From: CAYPHA01 sp964410215
GTDB lineage: Bacteria > Calditrichota > Calditrichia > Calditrichales > CAYPHA01
Length of the DNA: 64,000 nucleotides
Direction: 5' to 3'
Assembly: GCA_964410215.1 (NCBI GenBank)
Contig: CAYPHA010000013.1
Coordinates: 1 to 64,000, forward strand
Positions 16,118 through 24,136 of this stretch are shown in pieces. The first letter of the stretch is position 1, and each line of letters starts with the position of its first letter. The notes below the pieces were generated by a model. It was not told where the DNA came from, did not search any database, and was given only the letters and a program-made list of their open reading frames with translations. The translations under genes and the position numbers were made by a program.

Positions 16118-17967
16118 ACGAAACAACCGATACCTCAAAATTCCATTTCAGTAAACCGGATTATGACCGGGAACCACTGCAAATCCCGGAAGAGACCGAA
16201 CAGAGGATAAAGCAACGCCTGGCCGCGCTGTACGGTGCTTCCAAAGCAGAAACCTGGTATCCCGAACTGGAACGTATTCTGCGCGTCTATTATGCGCATA
16301 AAACGTCAGAAATGATAGCGTGGGAGCAGAATCTTTCTGCCGAAGACCGCTTTACGGAAAATGATGTTATCCTGATAACATACGGCGACCTGGTGACGAA
16401 CGACGGACAGAAACCGCTGGAAACCATGGCGGAAATATGTTCAGAATACTTGAAGGGTGTCTTCAATATTATTCACATTTTGCCCTTTTTTCCCTATTCT
16501 TCGGATCGCGGTTTTTCTGTTATGGATTTTGAGGAGGTGGATCCGAAACTGGGAACCTGGGACGATATTCTGATACTGAAGAAAAATGCCAAGCTCATGT
16601 TTGACGGTGTTTTCAACCATGTGTCGTCGCAAAGCCGCTGGTTTCAGGAGTTTTTGAACCAGAATCCCGAGTTTACTGACTTTTTTACCGTTTTTTCAAC
16701 CAGGGAAGGGATATCAGCGGATCATTTAAAAATAATCATCAGGCCGCGTACGTCGGAAGTACTGACACCGTTCAGCACGCTCAACGGAACCCGCCTGGTC
16801 TGGACAACCTTCAGTGAAGACCAGATCGATCTTAATTATCACAATCCCAGGGTGCTGATTAAGATGATCGAAATTATGCTGTATTACATTATTAAAGGAG
16901 CCGATCTCCTGCGTCTCGATGCCGTTACATATCTCTGGGAAGAACTGGGGACCAGTTGTGTGCACCTGGACCAGACCCATCTGACGATTAAGCTGTTCCG
17001 CGATATCCTTGATCTTGTCGCGCCGCATGTTGCCCTGATCACGGAAACAAATGTGCCCCATCAGGACAATATCCGCTATTTCGGTAACGGGAATGACGAG
17101 GCACAGATGGTCTATAACTTCGCATTGCCTCCCCTGGTTCTGCACGCGTTTCAGACGGCTGACACGACCCGATTGAGCAGGTGGGCCCAGTCTCTCAGAA
17201 AAATTTCCGATACGGCAACCTATTTTAATTTCCTTGACTCCCATGACGGTATCGGTGTCATGGCGGTAAAAGACATATTGACGCGGGAAGAAATCGAAAT
17301 GATGGCCCTTAAGGTCGTGGAAGGCGGGGGATATATTTCATATAAAGACAATGGTGATGGTACGAGTGCCCCGTATGAACTGAACACAACCTGGTTCAGT
17401 GCCCTGAACAGTGACAACAGTGAAGAGGATGAAGACGTTCAAATCGAACGATATATTGCTTCCAGGTCCATTGCTCTGGCCCTGATGGGTGTCCCCGGTG
17501 TCTATTTTCACGGACTCCTGGGATCAAAAAATGATGCTGAACTGGTAATCGAACAAAAATCAACGCGTAGTATCAATCGTAAAGATATTGATAAATCTTA
17601 TTTTTTAAACGCACTCGAAGATAGCCGTTCTTATACATCAAAAGTGGCCCAGCGCCTTACGTCCCTGATCCGTATACGTAAGAATGAACCCTGTTTCCAT
17701 CCCAACGCCGGTCAGCAGATCCTCGACCTGTCCACGCAGCTTTTTGTGGTGAAACGCTTTGTCAGGACGGATCACACCTGCGTGCTCTGCCTGGTAAACG
17801 TGACCGGGAGTCAGGCGGATGCAATACTCACCGCCGGAGAGCTGGGCACACACAGTCCTGTATGGCAGGACCTCATTTCGCAGGCATCTTTTTCCGTAAA
17901 AGAGGGTAACCTGCATCTTGCGCTGTCACCTTACCAGTTTCTATGGCTCAAACCTGTGCGCTCCTGA
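16114..17967 (+). CDS. GH13_18 sugar phosphorylase, probably glucosylglycerate phosphorylase-like
   Basis: 617 residues with a (beta/alpha)8 barrel of the sucrose phosphorylase subfamily. The three acidic catalytic residues are present: nucleophile Asp269 (LRLDA), acid/base Glu311 (TETN) and Asp378 (DSHD). The stretch after Glu311 (VPHQDNIRYFGNGNDEAQMV) is closer to glucosylglycerate phosphorylase (YcjM type) than to sucrose phosphorylase, to my recollection. Such enzymes reversibly convert a glucoside plus phosphate into glucose 1-phosphate and the aglycone. An N-terminal extension of about 75 residues precedes the barrel. Start ATG 16114 overlaps the STAS gene by ATGA. Glucosylglycerate is a compatible solute, so an osmotic-stress role is plausible. 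The exact substrate is not certain. Confidence 0.8.
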   Translation: MNETTDTSKFHFSKPDYDREPLQIPEETEQRIKQRLAALYGASKAETWYPELERILRVYYAHKTSEMIAWEQNLSAEDRFTENDVILITYGDLVTNDGQKPLETMAEICSEYLKGVFNIIHILPFFPYSSDRGFSVMDFEEVDPKLGTWDDILILKKNAKLMFDGVFNHVSSQSRWFQEFLNQNPEFTDFFTVFSTREGISADHLKIIIRPRTSEVLTPFSTLNGTRLVWTTFSEDQIDLNYHNPRVLIKMIEIMLYYIIKGADLLRLDAVTYLWEELGTSCVHLDQTHLTIKLFRDILDLVAPHVALITETNVPHQDNIRYFGNGNDEAQMVYNFALPPLVLHAFQTADTTRLSRWAQSLRKISDTATYFNFLDSHDGIGVMAVKDILTREEIEMMALKVVEGGGYISYKDNGDGTSAPYELNTTWFSALNSDNSEEDEDVQIERYIASRSIALALMGVPGVYFHGLLGSKNDAELVIEQKSTRSINRKDIDKSYFLNALEDSRSYTSKVAQRLTSLIRIRKNEPCFHPNAGQQILDLSTQLFVVKRFVRTDHTCVLCLVNVTGSQADAILTAGELGTHSPVWQDLISQASFSVKEGNLHLALSPYQFLWLKPVRS

Positions 17968-18083
17968 CACCTTGGATCCGTCCCGTCCTTCCGAATTTGG
18001 AATAATTATAAACAGTTCTGTATATATTTGCATAAGTGCAGAATTTACAGCGATTTATGAATTGTTAATTTTGTGTTTATCTG

Positions 18084-18112
18084 TTGATTTTATGGGGTTG
18101 TCATCCTATATT
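18084..18112 (+). promoter_or_regulatory. sigma70-type promoter of the cDPGS-like gene
   Basis: TTGATT (18084-18089), 17 bases, TATATT (18107-18112). It lies in the 221-base gap 17968-18188, which otherwise shows only AT-rich sequence. Expected start near 18119, giving a 5' leader of about 70 bases. Confidence 0.6.
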
Positions 18113-18188
18113 TTATCCTTATGATTTTGGCATAATCAGCTCATGACCTTGCCGTTGAATGTTTATTAATTATATCTGGGAGGAATGT

Positions 18189-19502
18189 ATGGAACGAACC
18201 CGTGTACTTATAATGGGAGCAGCAGGACGCGATTTTCACAATTTTAACACGTTTTACCGGGATAATGAACGCCATGAAGTCGTTGGATTTACGGCTACAC
18301 AAATACCGAACATAGATGATCGCAAGTACCCATCTGAACTGACCTGGAAATTATATCCGGAAGGAATCAAAATCTATCCGGAATCGGAACTGGTGAACCT
18401 GATACAGGAACTCAGGGTCGACGAAGTGGTTTTCGCTTACAGCGATGTGCCCTATGACTATGTCATGATGCGTTCCGCCATCGTAAATGCAGCCGGAGCC
18501 GATTTTAAACTGATGGGTCCGGCCCATACGCAGCTTCAAAGCAGCAAGCCTGTAATCGCGGTTTGTGCCGTACGTACCGGCTGCGGAAAAAGTCAGACCA
18601 CTCGTAAAGTGGCCAGAATATTACAGGAAGCCGGCAAAAAAGTAGTCGCCATCAGGCATCCCATGCCCTATGGTAACCTTGTTGAACAAAAAGTACAGCG
18701 TTTCGCCGAGTTGAGTGATCTCGACAGGCATAAATGCACGATTGAAGAGCGTGAAGAATACGAACCGCATATCGTTTCCGGGACGGTTATCTATGCCGGT
18801 GTCGACTATGAAGCGATCCTTCGTGAAGCGGAAAAAGAGGCGGACGTCATTCTCTGGGATGGCGGAAACAATGACCTGTCTTTCTATAAAACCGATTTGC
18901 TTATCACCGTCGTGGATCCCCACAGGCCCGGTGATGAACTGTACTATTATCCCGGAGAGGCCAATCTGCGAGCCGCCGATGTTGTGATCATCAACAAGAT
19001 GGATACAGCCGATTCTGAAGATATTCTGACCGTTCGCGATAATATCCATGAAGTCAACCCGGATGCTGTCGTGATCGACGGTGTTTCGCCCATCTTTGTT
19101 GAAGAATACGAAAAAATCAAGAATAAACGGGTTCTTGTCGTGGAAGACGGCCCGACCCTTACACATGGAGAGATGACTTACGGAGCAGGCGTTGTGGCGG
19201 CCGAAAAATTTGGCGCGGCGGCGCTGGTCGATCCAAGACCCTATACGGTCGGAACGATTTCAGAAACATTCGAAAAGTACCCCGAGATCGGCGAACTTCT
19301 GCCTGCCATGGGGTATGGCGATCAACAGATACGCGATCTCGAGGAAACGATCAATAAGACCGATTGTGACCTGGTCATCATCGGTACGCCGATTGATCTT
19401 CGAAAACTGATCAATATAAACAAACCGGCCCTGCGGGTGACGTATGAATTGCAGGAAATCGGCAAACCTGATCTGAAAGATGTTTTGAAAAATCTACTCT
19501 AA
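18189..19502 (+). CDS. cyclic 2,3-diphosphoglycerate synthase-like P-loop protein
   Basis: 438 residues. An N-terminal nucleotide-binding-like domain (VLIMGAAGRDFHNFNTFYRD) is followed by a P-loop domain with Walker A RTGCGKSQT (129-137), an NKMD motif near residue 280 that recalls GTPases, and WDGGNND. The pattern matches the family named after the methanogen enzyme that makes cyclic 2,3-diphosphoglycerate. Many bacteria that lack this metabolite carry homologues of unknown role, often beside carbamate kinase, as here. ATG 18189 is chosen over the longer frame from 18159 because GGGAGGA lies five bases upstream. The strong terminator after it separates it from arcC. Function remains open. 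Confidence 0.8.
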   Translation: MERTRVLIMGAAGRDFHNFNTFYRDNERHEVVGFTATQIPNIDDRKYPSELTWKLYPEGIKIYPESELVNLIQELRVDEVVFAYSDVPYDYVMMRSAIVNAAGADFKLMGPAHTQLQSSKPVIAVCAVRTGCGKSQTTRKVARILQEAGKKVVAIRHPMPYGNLVEQKVQRFAELSDLDRHKCTIEEREEYEPHIVSGTVIYAGVDYEAILREAEKEADVILWDGGNNDLSFYKTDLLITVVDPHRPGDELYYYPGEANLRAADVVIINKMDTADSEDILTVRDNIHEVNPDAVVIDGVSPIFVEEYEKIKNKRVLVVEDGPTLTHGEMTYGAGVVAAEKFGAAALVDPRPYTVGTISETFEKYPEIGELLPAMGYGDQQIRDLEETINKTDCDLVIIGTPIDLRKLININKPALRVTYELQEIGKPDLKDVLKNLL

Positions 19503-19530
19503 ACGATCGTGATGTAAAATGTCGTCTGCT

Positions 19531-19569
19531 GAGTTCCCGGAAATATAACCGGGAACTCTTTCTTTTTTT
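19531..19569 (+). terminator. strong rho-independent terminator
   Basis: Perfect 10-base-pair stem GAGTTCCCGG (19531-19540) and CCGGGAACTC (19549-19558) with an eight-base loop, followed by TTTCTTTTTTT. It ends transcription of the cDPGS-like gene immediately before the arcC ribosome site, so arcC either relies on read-through or has a promoter I do not see. Confidence 0.9.
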
Positions 19570-19583
19570 CTGAGGAAAGTCTG

Positions 19584-20525
19584 ATGAGAAAAAAAGTTGT
19601 TGTCGCCCTTGGAGGCAACGCCATTACCCGTGAATTTGAGGAAGGGGATATTGCACAGCAATTTGAGAATACCCGTCGCAGTCTCACCAGCGTCATTGAG
19701 CTCATAAAACAGGATTATAATATCGTGCTCACGCATGGTAACGGGCCGCAGGTCGGAAATGCCCTGATTCGTGTCGAAGAAACACGCCACCGCGTACCGC
19801 CCCTGCCGCTGGGTGTGATTGTCGCCGATCTTCAGGGGGGCATGGGATATATGATCGAACAATGTCTGCAGAACAAACTGCATGACCGCGGAATTCGCAA
19901 AAAAGTGACCACTGTAATAACACAGGTGCTTGTCGATCCTGATGACCCCTCGGTTCTTAATCCGACGAAATTTGTCGGTCCGTTTTACAAACCGGATCAG
20001 GTTGCGGAACTCGAGAAAGAACGGGGATACATTATAAAAGAGGACCGGGGGCGCGGATATCGCCGGGTTGTCGCCTCACCTGTACCCACGGGTATCGTTG
20101 AATCGGACATTATCCGTTCTCTTGTCGACCAGGGAATCATCGTCATCGCTGCGGGGGGCGGCGGAATCCCGGTGTATTATGACCACCGTGGCTGGCTGGA
20201 AGGAATTGACGGCGTTATTGACAAGGATCTTGCTTCTGCCGTCCTGGCCCGTGAAATCAGGGCGGAGCGTCTGATTATATTAACCGGCGTCGACCGGGTC
20301 GCTCTGCATTTTGGCACAGATGCGCAAAAAGACCTGGAACGCCTCTCCATAGAAGAAGCACAGTTTTTCCTGGATCAGGGTGAGTTCCCGAAGGGCAGTA
20401 TGGGGCCAAAAATTCAGGCGGCGATCAACTTTATAAATGACGGCGGAAAGGATGTCATCATTACATCTATCGACAAGGCCGTACGCGCTCTTAAAGGCGA
20501 AGACGGCACAGTGATAACACGATGA
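19584..20525 (+). CDS. arcC: carbamate kinase
   Basis: 313 residues, family length. Catalyses carbamoyl phosphate + ADP to carbamate + ATP. Motifs: KVVVALGGNAI at the start, THGNGPQVGN, and AAGGGGIPV with the KGSMGPKIQAA stretch near the C-terminus. AGGA precedes the ATG. No arginine deiminase, ornithine carbamoyltransferase or other carbamoyl phosphate source lies nearby, so the upstream pathway is unknown. It is the second gene after the cDPGS-like protein, a pairing seen in other bacteria. Confidence 0.95.
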   Translation: MRKKVVVALGGNAITREFEEGDIAQQFENTRRSLTSVIELIKQDYNIVLTHGNGPQVGNALIRVEETRHRVPPLPLGVIVADLQGGMGYMIEQCLQNKLHDRGIRKKVTTVITQVLVDPDDPSVLNPTKFVGPFYKPDQVAELEKERGYIIKEDRGRGYRRVVASPVPTGIVESDIIRSLVDQGIIVIAAGGGGIPVYYDHRGWLEGIDGVIDKDLASAVLAREIRAERLIILTGVDRVALHFGTDAQKDLERLSIEEAQFFLDQGEFPKGSMGPKIQAAINFINDGGKDVIITSIDKAVRALKGEDGTVITR

Positions 20526-20554
20526 TAATCCTCAAACAGGCAGTGTGTTTTTAA

Positions 20555-20583
20555 TTTACATGATTCAGTATTATCCTTATATT
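20555..20583 (+). promoter_or_regulatory. sigma70-type promoter of the sucC operon
   Basis: TTTACA (20555-20560), five of six matches, 17 bases, TATATT (20578-20583). Start expected near 20590, 45 bases before sucC. Confidence 0.65.
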
Positions 20584-20597
20584 ATCGAATATTCGAT
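20584..20597. promoter_or_regulatory. perfect 14-base palindrome at the sucC transcription start
   Basis: ATCGAATATTCGAT is a perfect palindrome directly abutting the -10 hexamer and covering the expected transcription start. The position suits a repressor operator for a homodimeric regulator. No regulator gene is nearby, so the binding protein is unknown. Confidence 0.45.
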
Positions 20598-20634
20598 GTA
20601 CCCAGGTAGTAGTTTGCCATTTTAGGAGATGTAG

Positions 20635-21798
20635 ATGAAGATACATGAGTATCAGGCCAAGGCTATTCTGAAAAAATACAATGTTCCGGTACCGGAAGGC
20701 TATGTTGCATTTTCTGTTGAAGAAGCCGTTGAAAATGCCGCAAAATTACCGACGGAAATCAGTGTTGTCAAAGCGCAGATTCATGCCGGCGGCCGGGGGA
20801 AAGGCGGCGGCGTTAAAATTGCCCGAAATACAAATGAAGTCAAAGATTATGCCCGTACGATTCTTGGAATGAATCTGGTAACCCATCAAACCGGTCCCGA
20901 GGGAAAAGAAGTAAAAAAACTCCTGATCGAACAAGGTGTCGATATAGAAACTGAATTGTATCTGGGAATTGTTCTGGATCGTTCCACGTCGCAGTTTGTT
21001 ATTATGGCGAGCACGGAAGGCGGGGTTGAAATTGAAAAAGTAGCTGCAGAAACCCCTGATAAAATTCTCAAAGAATGGGTGGATCCGTCTGTAGGTATCC
21101 TGCCGTACCAAGCCAGGCGGCTGGCCTTCGGCCTCGGCCTGAAAGACAAACAGGTCGGTAATGCCGTTAAATTTATCATGGCTTTGTACAATGCTTTTGT
21201 GCAGAATGACTGTTCTCTGGCCGAGATCAACCCGCTTGTTGTAACGAAGGACGGCCGGGTTATGGCACTGGATGCTAAAATCAATTTTGATGACAGTGCC
21301 ATGTACCGTCACCCGGATCTGACGGAACTGCGCGATCTCGATGAAGAGGAGCCGTTGGAGGTCGAAGCTTCAAAATATGGTCTGAACTATATCAAGCTCG
21401 ACGGCAATGTGGGCTGCATGGTAAACGGTGCCGGACTGGCCATGGCCACCATGGATATCATCAAACTCGCGGGTGGCGAGCCGGCAAATTTCCTCGATGT
21501 CGGCGGCGGCGCTAATGTCGATACTGTCCGTAACGGATTTAAAATCATTCTCGGGGATCCGCATGTCAAGGCGATCCTGATAAATATATTCGGTGGTATT
21601 GTCCGTTGTGACCGCGTAGCCCAGGGCGTCATTGAAGCCGTAAAATCCATTGAGGTCAATGTTCCGATCGTTATCCGCCTGGAAGGCACCAATGCCGAAG
21701 AAGCAGGCGTGATGCTCAGGGAATCCGGTCTTGATTTTACCGTTGCCGGCGACCTGGAGGATGCCGCTGAAAAAGTTGTAACGGTTTTAAACAATTAA
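20635..21798 (+). CDS. sucC: succinyl-CoA synthetase beta subunit
   Basis: 387 residues. ATP-grasp domain at the N-terminus (MKIHEYQAKAILKKYNVPVP, QIHAGGRGKGGGVK) and the ligase domain with GGGANVDTVRNGFK and INIFGGIVRCD, which is the phosphohistidine-binding region. With SucD it interconverts succinyl-CoA + NDP + Pi and succinate + CoA + NTP. First gene of sucC-sucD-ndk. An AGGAG site precedes the ATG. Nucleotide preference cannot be read with certainty. Confidence 0.97.
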   Translation: MKIHEYQAKAILKKYNVPVPEGYVAFSVEEAVENAAKLPTEISVVKAQIHAGGRGKGGGVKIARNTNEVKDYARTILGMNLVTHQTGPEGKEVKKLLIEQGVDIETELYLGIVLDRSTSQFVIMASTEGGVEIEKVAAETPDKILKEWVDPSVGILPYQARRLAFGLGLKDKQVGNAVKFIMALYNAFVQNDCSLAEINPLVVTKDGRVMALDAKINFDDSAMYRHPDLTELRDLDEEEPLEVEASKYGLNYIKLDGNVGCMVNGAGLAMATMDIIKLAGGEPANFLDVGGGANVDTVRNGFKIILGDPHVKAILINIFGGIVRCDRVAQGVIEAVKSIEVNVPIVIRLEGTNAEEAGVMLRESGLDFTVAGDLEDAAEKVVTVLNN

Positions 21799-21843
21799 CC
21801 GGTTTATTCATTAAGTCGAAATGGATCATGGAGAAGCGAAGCG

Positions 21844-22713
21844 ATGAGTATTCTTTTAACTGAACATACAAAAATTCTGGTACAGGGTATAACCGGTTCC
21901 GAAGGGTCCTTCCATACACGGCAGATGATGGAGTATGGAACCCGCATCGTCGCGGGTGTAACGCCGGGTAAAGGGGGACAGCGGTTCGATGATCATGTAC
22001 CTGTTTTTGACACGGTTTCCCGGGCGGTTAAGGAGACGGGAGCGAATGCTTCGGTTATATTTGTTCCTCCTGCATTCGCGATGGATGCAATTCTGGAATC
22101 CGCAGATGCCGGTTTGGGACTGATTGTCTGTATTACGGAGGGGATACCGGCGGTGGATATGGTTCAGGTCTATAACAAAATAAAAAACCAGGATGTCCAT
22201 CTGGTCGGTCCGAACTGTCCCGGTGTCATTTCACCCGGCATCGGCAAAATGGGTATTATGCCCGGATTTATCCACAAACAGGGTCATGTCGGCGTGATCA
22301 GCCGCAGTGGTACACTGACATACGAGGCTGTCGGGCAGCTTACCGAGCTGGGTATTGGACAGTCGACGTGTATCGGTATCGGGGGTGACCCGGTTATAGG
22401 GACCCGTTTTATCGATGCGCTTGAACTTTTCAATGAGGATCCCGGTACCCGCGCCGTAGTGATGATTGGTGAGATCGGCGGCACGGCTGAAGAAGAAGCC
22501 GCGGAATGGATCCGGGAACATTTCACAAAACCCGTGGTTAGTTTCATTGCCGGGCAGACTGCGCCTCCGGGAAGACGGATGGGGCATGCCGGTGCGATTA
22601 TCAGCGGCGGTAAAGGTACCGCTATAGAGAAAATGGCGGCATTAGAAGCCGCCGGAATTAAGGTATGTAAAAGTCCTGCCGAAATAGGAGTTCTTACGGA
22701 ATCAGTATTATGA
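21844..22713 (+). CDS. sucD: succinyl-CoA synthetase alpha subunit
   Basis: 289 residues. CoA-binding domain (TKILVQGITGSEGSFHTRQM) and the active-site loop GRRMGHAGAIISGG with the phosphorylated His248. Forms the heteromeric enzyme with SucC, whose gene ends 45 bases upstream. The following ndk begins 10 bases after its stop, so NTP made by the synthetase can be equilibrated by the kinase. Confidence 0.97.
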   Translation: MSILLTEHTKILVQGITGSEGSFHTRQMMEYGTRIVAGVTPGKGGQRFDDHVPVFDTVSRAVKETGANASVIFVPPAFAMDAILESADAGLGLIVCITEGIPAVDMVQVYNKIKNQDVHLVGPNCPGVISPGIGKMGIMPGFIHKQGHVGVISRSGTLTYEAVGQLTELGIGQSTCIGIGGDPVIGTRFIDALELFNEDPGTRAVVMIGEIGGTAEEEAAEWIREHFTKPVVSFIAGQTAPPGRRMGHAGAIISGGKGTAIEKMAALEAAGIKVCKSPAEIGVLTESVL

Positions 22714-22723
22714 AGGAGTTATC

Positions 22724-23152
22724 GTGAAAGAAAGAACATTGGCGATCATTAAACCGGATATCATCCAGCAGAATCTGACAGGCCAGGTCATCGATCATCT
22801 GTTGAGTAACGGTTTTGAGATAGCGGCAATGAAAATGGTTAAACTGACACCTGCAGCGGCGGGCGCGTTTTACGCCGTGCATGAAGGAAAACCGTTCTAT
22901 GAAGGATTAATCGCCTTCATGACCGAGAGCCGGGTTGTCGCACTGGCACTGGATAAAGAGGATGCCGTTAAAGAACTCAGAACAGTTGTGGGAGCCACGG
23001 ATCCGGCGGAAGCTGACCAGGGGACAATACGTAAGCTCTATGGGACCGACAAAGGCAGAAATGCGATTCACGCATCGGATTCACAGGAAAATGCCGAACT
23101 GGAGCTGAGTTTCTTTTTCTCCCGCAAAGAACTGATTGAGAATACGATTTAA
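22724..23152 (+). CDS. ndk: nucleoside diphosphate kinase
   Basis: 142 residues with ERTLAIIKPD at the start and the phosphorylated histidine His116 in GRNAIHASDS. Transfers the gamma phosphate between nucleotides. GTG start with GGAG upstream. Co-transcribed with sucCD, a linkage known from other bacteria, and ended by a hairpin that overlaps its stop codon. Confidence 0.97.
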   Translation: MKERTLAIIKPDIIQQNLTGQVIDHLLSNGFEIAAMKMVKLTPAAAGAFYAVHEGKPFYEGLIAFMTESRVVALALDKEDAVKELRTVVGATDPAEADQGTIRKLYGTDKGRNAIHASDSQENAELELSFFFSRKELIENTI

Positions 23153-23176
23153 AGCGCTTTTGGAGCGCTTTTTTTT
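23151..23176 (+). terminator. rho-independent terminator overlapping the ndk stop
   Basis: AAAGCGCT (23151-23158), loop TTTGG, AGCGCTTT (23164-23171), then T to 23176. The stem starts within the TAA stop codon. Confidence 0.8.
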
Positions 23177-23194
23177 ATACACCAGGAGGTAAAA

Positions 23195-24118
23195 ATGGTG
23201 GATAAGGACAATGTAATGGATATCGAAATTCTGCGGCAAACCGAATTTGCCACAGACGATACTGTTGACCTTTTGAAAAAAGTGGTGGTTTTCGGTGCCG
23301 GGACGATGGGAAGGGGTATCTCGCAACTGGTCGCATCGAAAGGTATGGATGTCGTGCTCATCGAACGCGATAAAAAGAGTGCAGATGAGGGTGTCAGTGA
23401 ACTGGAAAAAACGATCGATTCGGAAATAGCCCGCTGGACGATGACGGAAAGTGAAAAACGGGCCATTCTAAGCAGGGTTGTCGTCTCCCATAAAATTGAG
23501 GATGCCATCCACGGAGATGTCGTGATCGAAGCTATCCAGGAAAACCTGGAGGCGAAGCGCAATCTGCTGCGTAAGATTGATGAAATTTGTGAGCCGGAAA
23601 CGATTATCATAACCAATACATCCGCACTGAGTATAACAGAAATTGCGTCGGTTACCAATCGGCAGGAGCGCGTGATCGGTATGCATTTCCTGAATCCGGT
23701 ACCCAAAATTCCGCTTGTGGAAATTGTACGCGGATTGAAGACATCGGATGAAACGTATAATTTTATTAAAAACTTTGCAGAAATGCTCGATAAGACCGCT
23801 GTGGAGGTGTTTGAATATCCCGGTTATATCACAACGCGGGTGATTGTACCGATGATAAACGAAGCCATACACATTCTTATGGAAGGTGTGGCATCGGCCG
23901 AACACATCGACACGGCTGTTAAGCTGGGTTACAATTTCCCCAAAGGTCCTCTCGCACTGGCGGACCTCATCGGGCTGGATGAGCTGATGAACTGGATGGA
24001 GACCCTGTTCCGCGAACTGGGTGATACCAAATACCGTCCCTGTCCCTTACTCAGAAAGCTGGTCCGGGCCGGACACCTTGGACGAAAAACCGGAAAAGGT
24101 TTTTTTGAATATCAATAA
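23195..24118 (+). CDS. 3-hydroxyacyl-CoA (3-hydroxybutyryl-CoA) dehydrogenase
   Basis: 307 residues. NAD-binding Rossmann domain with GAGTMGRGISQ (residues 34-44), catalytic region GMHFLNPVPKIPLVEIV with the conserved His and Glu, and the C-terminal helical domain ending in GRKTGKGFFEY. Interconverts 3-hydroxyacyl-CoA and 3-oxoacyl-CoA. The N-terminus is about 28 residues longer than usual; AGGAGGT just before the ATG supports this long start. No thiolase, crotonase or acyl-CoA dehydrogenase is adjacent, so the direction (butyrate-type synthesis or beta-oxidation) is unclear. Confidence 0.92.
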   Translation: MVDKDNVMDIEILRQTEFATDDTVDLLKKVVVFGAGTMGRGISQLVASKGMDVVLIERDKKSADEGVSELEKTIDSEIARWTMTESEKRAILSRVVVSHKIEDAIHGDVVIEAIQENLEAKRNLLRKIDEICEPETIIITNTSALSITEIASVTNRQERVIGMHFLNPVPKIPLVEIVRGLKTSDETYNFIKNFAEMLDKTAVEVFEYPGYITTRVIVPMINEAIHILMEGVASAEHIDTAVKLGYNFPKGPLALADLIGLDELMNWMETLFRELGDTKYRPCPLLRKLVRAGHLGRKTGKGFFEYQ

Positions 24119-24136
24119 ATATGCAGGATACCAAAC

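Noticed and set aside
17918..18124. Small + strand open frame reaching into the gap before the cDPGS-like gene
   Set aside because: It begins inside the sugar phosphorylase gene, has no ribosome site and contains the predicted promoter.
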